Shown here: in pieces, positions 6,762 to 6,972 of the stretch
Position numbering within the stretch: the stretch's first letter is position 1
Layout: each line of letters starts with the position of its first letter
Source: Pseudomonadota bacterium
Lineage (GTDB): Bacteria; Pseudomonadota; Gammaproteobacteria; Steroidobacterales; GCA-2729495
Direction of reading: 5' to 3'
DNA: 6,972 nucleotides
Assembly: GCA_030836925.1 (NCBI GenBank)
Contig: JAUPLK010000084.1
Coordinates: forward strand, 1-6,972
Notes under the pieces: model-generated
Databases searched by the model: none
What the model was told of the DNA's origin: nothing
The model's input: the letters and a program-made list of their open reading frames with translations, nothing else
Program-made: the position numbers and the translations under genes

Positions 6762-6794
6762 TTTGGCTTATTTGGCTTATTTGGCTTATTTGGC
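6762..6794. repeat. 9-bp tandem repeat, three full copies plus a partial
   Basis: The plus-strand unit TTTGGCTTA occurs three times without mismatch from 6762 to 6788 and is followed by six bases of a fourth copy. On the minus strand it reads as AAATAAGCC-type units just upstream of, and partly within, the expected -35 region of the rnpB promoter. The AT-rich blocks recur every 9 bp, close to helical phase. It could be a simple slippage-prone repeat, a bent upstream element or an activator site. Confidence 0.9.
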
Positions 6795-6845
6795 CTCGTC
6801 GGCGACAACCTGACGAAGGCTCAGGCCGGGTCAGATACCAGCACT

Positions 6846-6972
6846 TCACCGATTCGCGCGCATTTTCTGCTGGCGCCGCTGGAACTCGGCAAAATCATCG
6901 AGGTGACCCTCAACGCCCGACCAGCGCTTGAGCTCGGCCATCGAAACCCGATGAGCCCCGGCAACGAGCAGC
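6846..6972 (-). CDS. C-terminal end of an unidentified protein (5' part outside window)
   Basis: A minus-strand frame enters from the window edge and runs 41 codons to TGA (6848-6846). The visible part has a few hydrophobic residues, then MAELKRWSGV and a charged tail with EFQRRQQKMRANR. I do not recognise the family; it does not resemble the end of RsmI, which lies near rnpB in Pseudomonas. Only about 95 bases separate its stop from the rnpB -10, and it is co-oriented with everything else here. Codon use looks plausible for coding, but 41 codons without a stop is weak evidence in GC-rich DNA, and the opposite strand is also open here. The full-length frame beyond the window would decide it. 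Confidence 0.4.
   Translation of the reverse strand, partial: LLVAGAHRVSMAELKRWSGVEGHLDDFAEFQRRQQKMRANR

Noticed and set aside
6762..6794. Tandem repeat considered as a CRISPR array
   Set aside because: Units are 9 bp and directly abutting, with no spacers, and there are no cas genes.
6259..6849. Several short frames on both strands, one with a Pro-Asn-Lys repeat
   Set aside because: They overlap the rnpB RNA gene; the repetitive peptide is just the 9-bp DNA repeat translated.
6741..6972. Plus-strand frame open through the repeat to the window edge
   Set aside because: It would start inside the rnpB promoter without a good start codon or ribosome binding site and gives a product without family-like features.
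1..6972. Mobile element, phage or defence system
   Set aside because: No transposase, integrase, terminal repeats or atypical genes are seen; all of the well identified content is core dcw and rnpB.

Overview
The window holds the 5' half of a division and cell wall (dcw) cluster from a high-GC Gram-negative bacterium, with the RNase P RNA gene just upstream. All supported genes read on the minus strand, so transcription runs from high to low coordinates. The gene order, the MraZ, RsmH, FtsL and FtsI sequences (close in layout to their Escherichia coli counterparts), the meso-diaminopimelate signature in MurE and the type A RNase P RNA all point to a gammaproteobacterium. The rnpB-mraZ adjacency is also known from Pseudomonas. 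Genus cannot be told from this window.

Reading in the direction of transcription: the end of an unidentified reading frame (6846-6971); a 33-bp tandem repeat (6762-6794) next to the rnpB promoter; rnpB (about 6738-6370); a non-coding stretch of about 315 bases with two small hairpins and two T-runs, then a strong sigma70-type promoter with an array of MraZ boxes (6073-6135); then mraZ, rsmH (mraW), ftsL, ftsI (PBP3), murE and murF. murF runs off the low-coordinate edge and lacks roughly its last 80 residues.

The genes form one tightly packed operon. mraZ and rsmH are 34 bases apart, and every later junction (rsmH-ftsL, ftsL-ftsI, ftsI-murE, murE-murF) is a 4-base ATGA overlap, which suggests translational coupling. 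MraZ is the regulator of the cluster and RsmH methylates 16S rRNA. FtsL and FtsI are septal membrane proteins: a divisome scaffold and the septal transpeptidase. MurE and MurF are the cytoplasmic ligases that add meso-diaminopimelate and D-Ala-D-Ala to the UDP-MurNAc peptide. The unit thus links precursor synthesis with its use at the septum.

I found no new biological system. This is a well known core region. The parts worth a second look are regulatory: the MraZ box array fused to the -10 element, the phased AT-rich repeat where the rnpB -35 would be, and the lack of a convincing terminator between rnpB and the dcw promoter.
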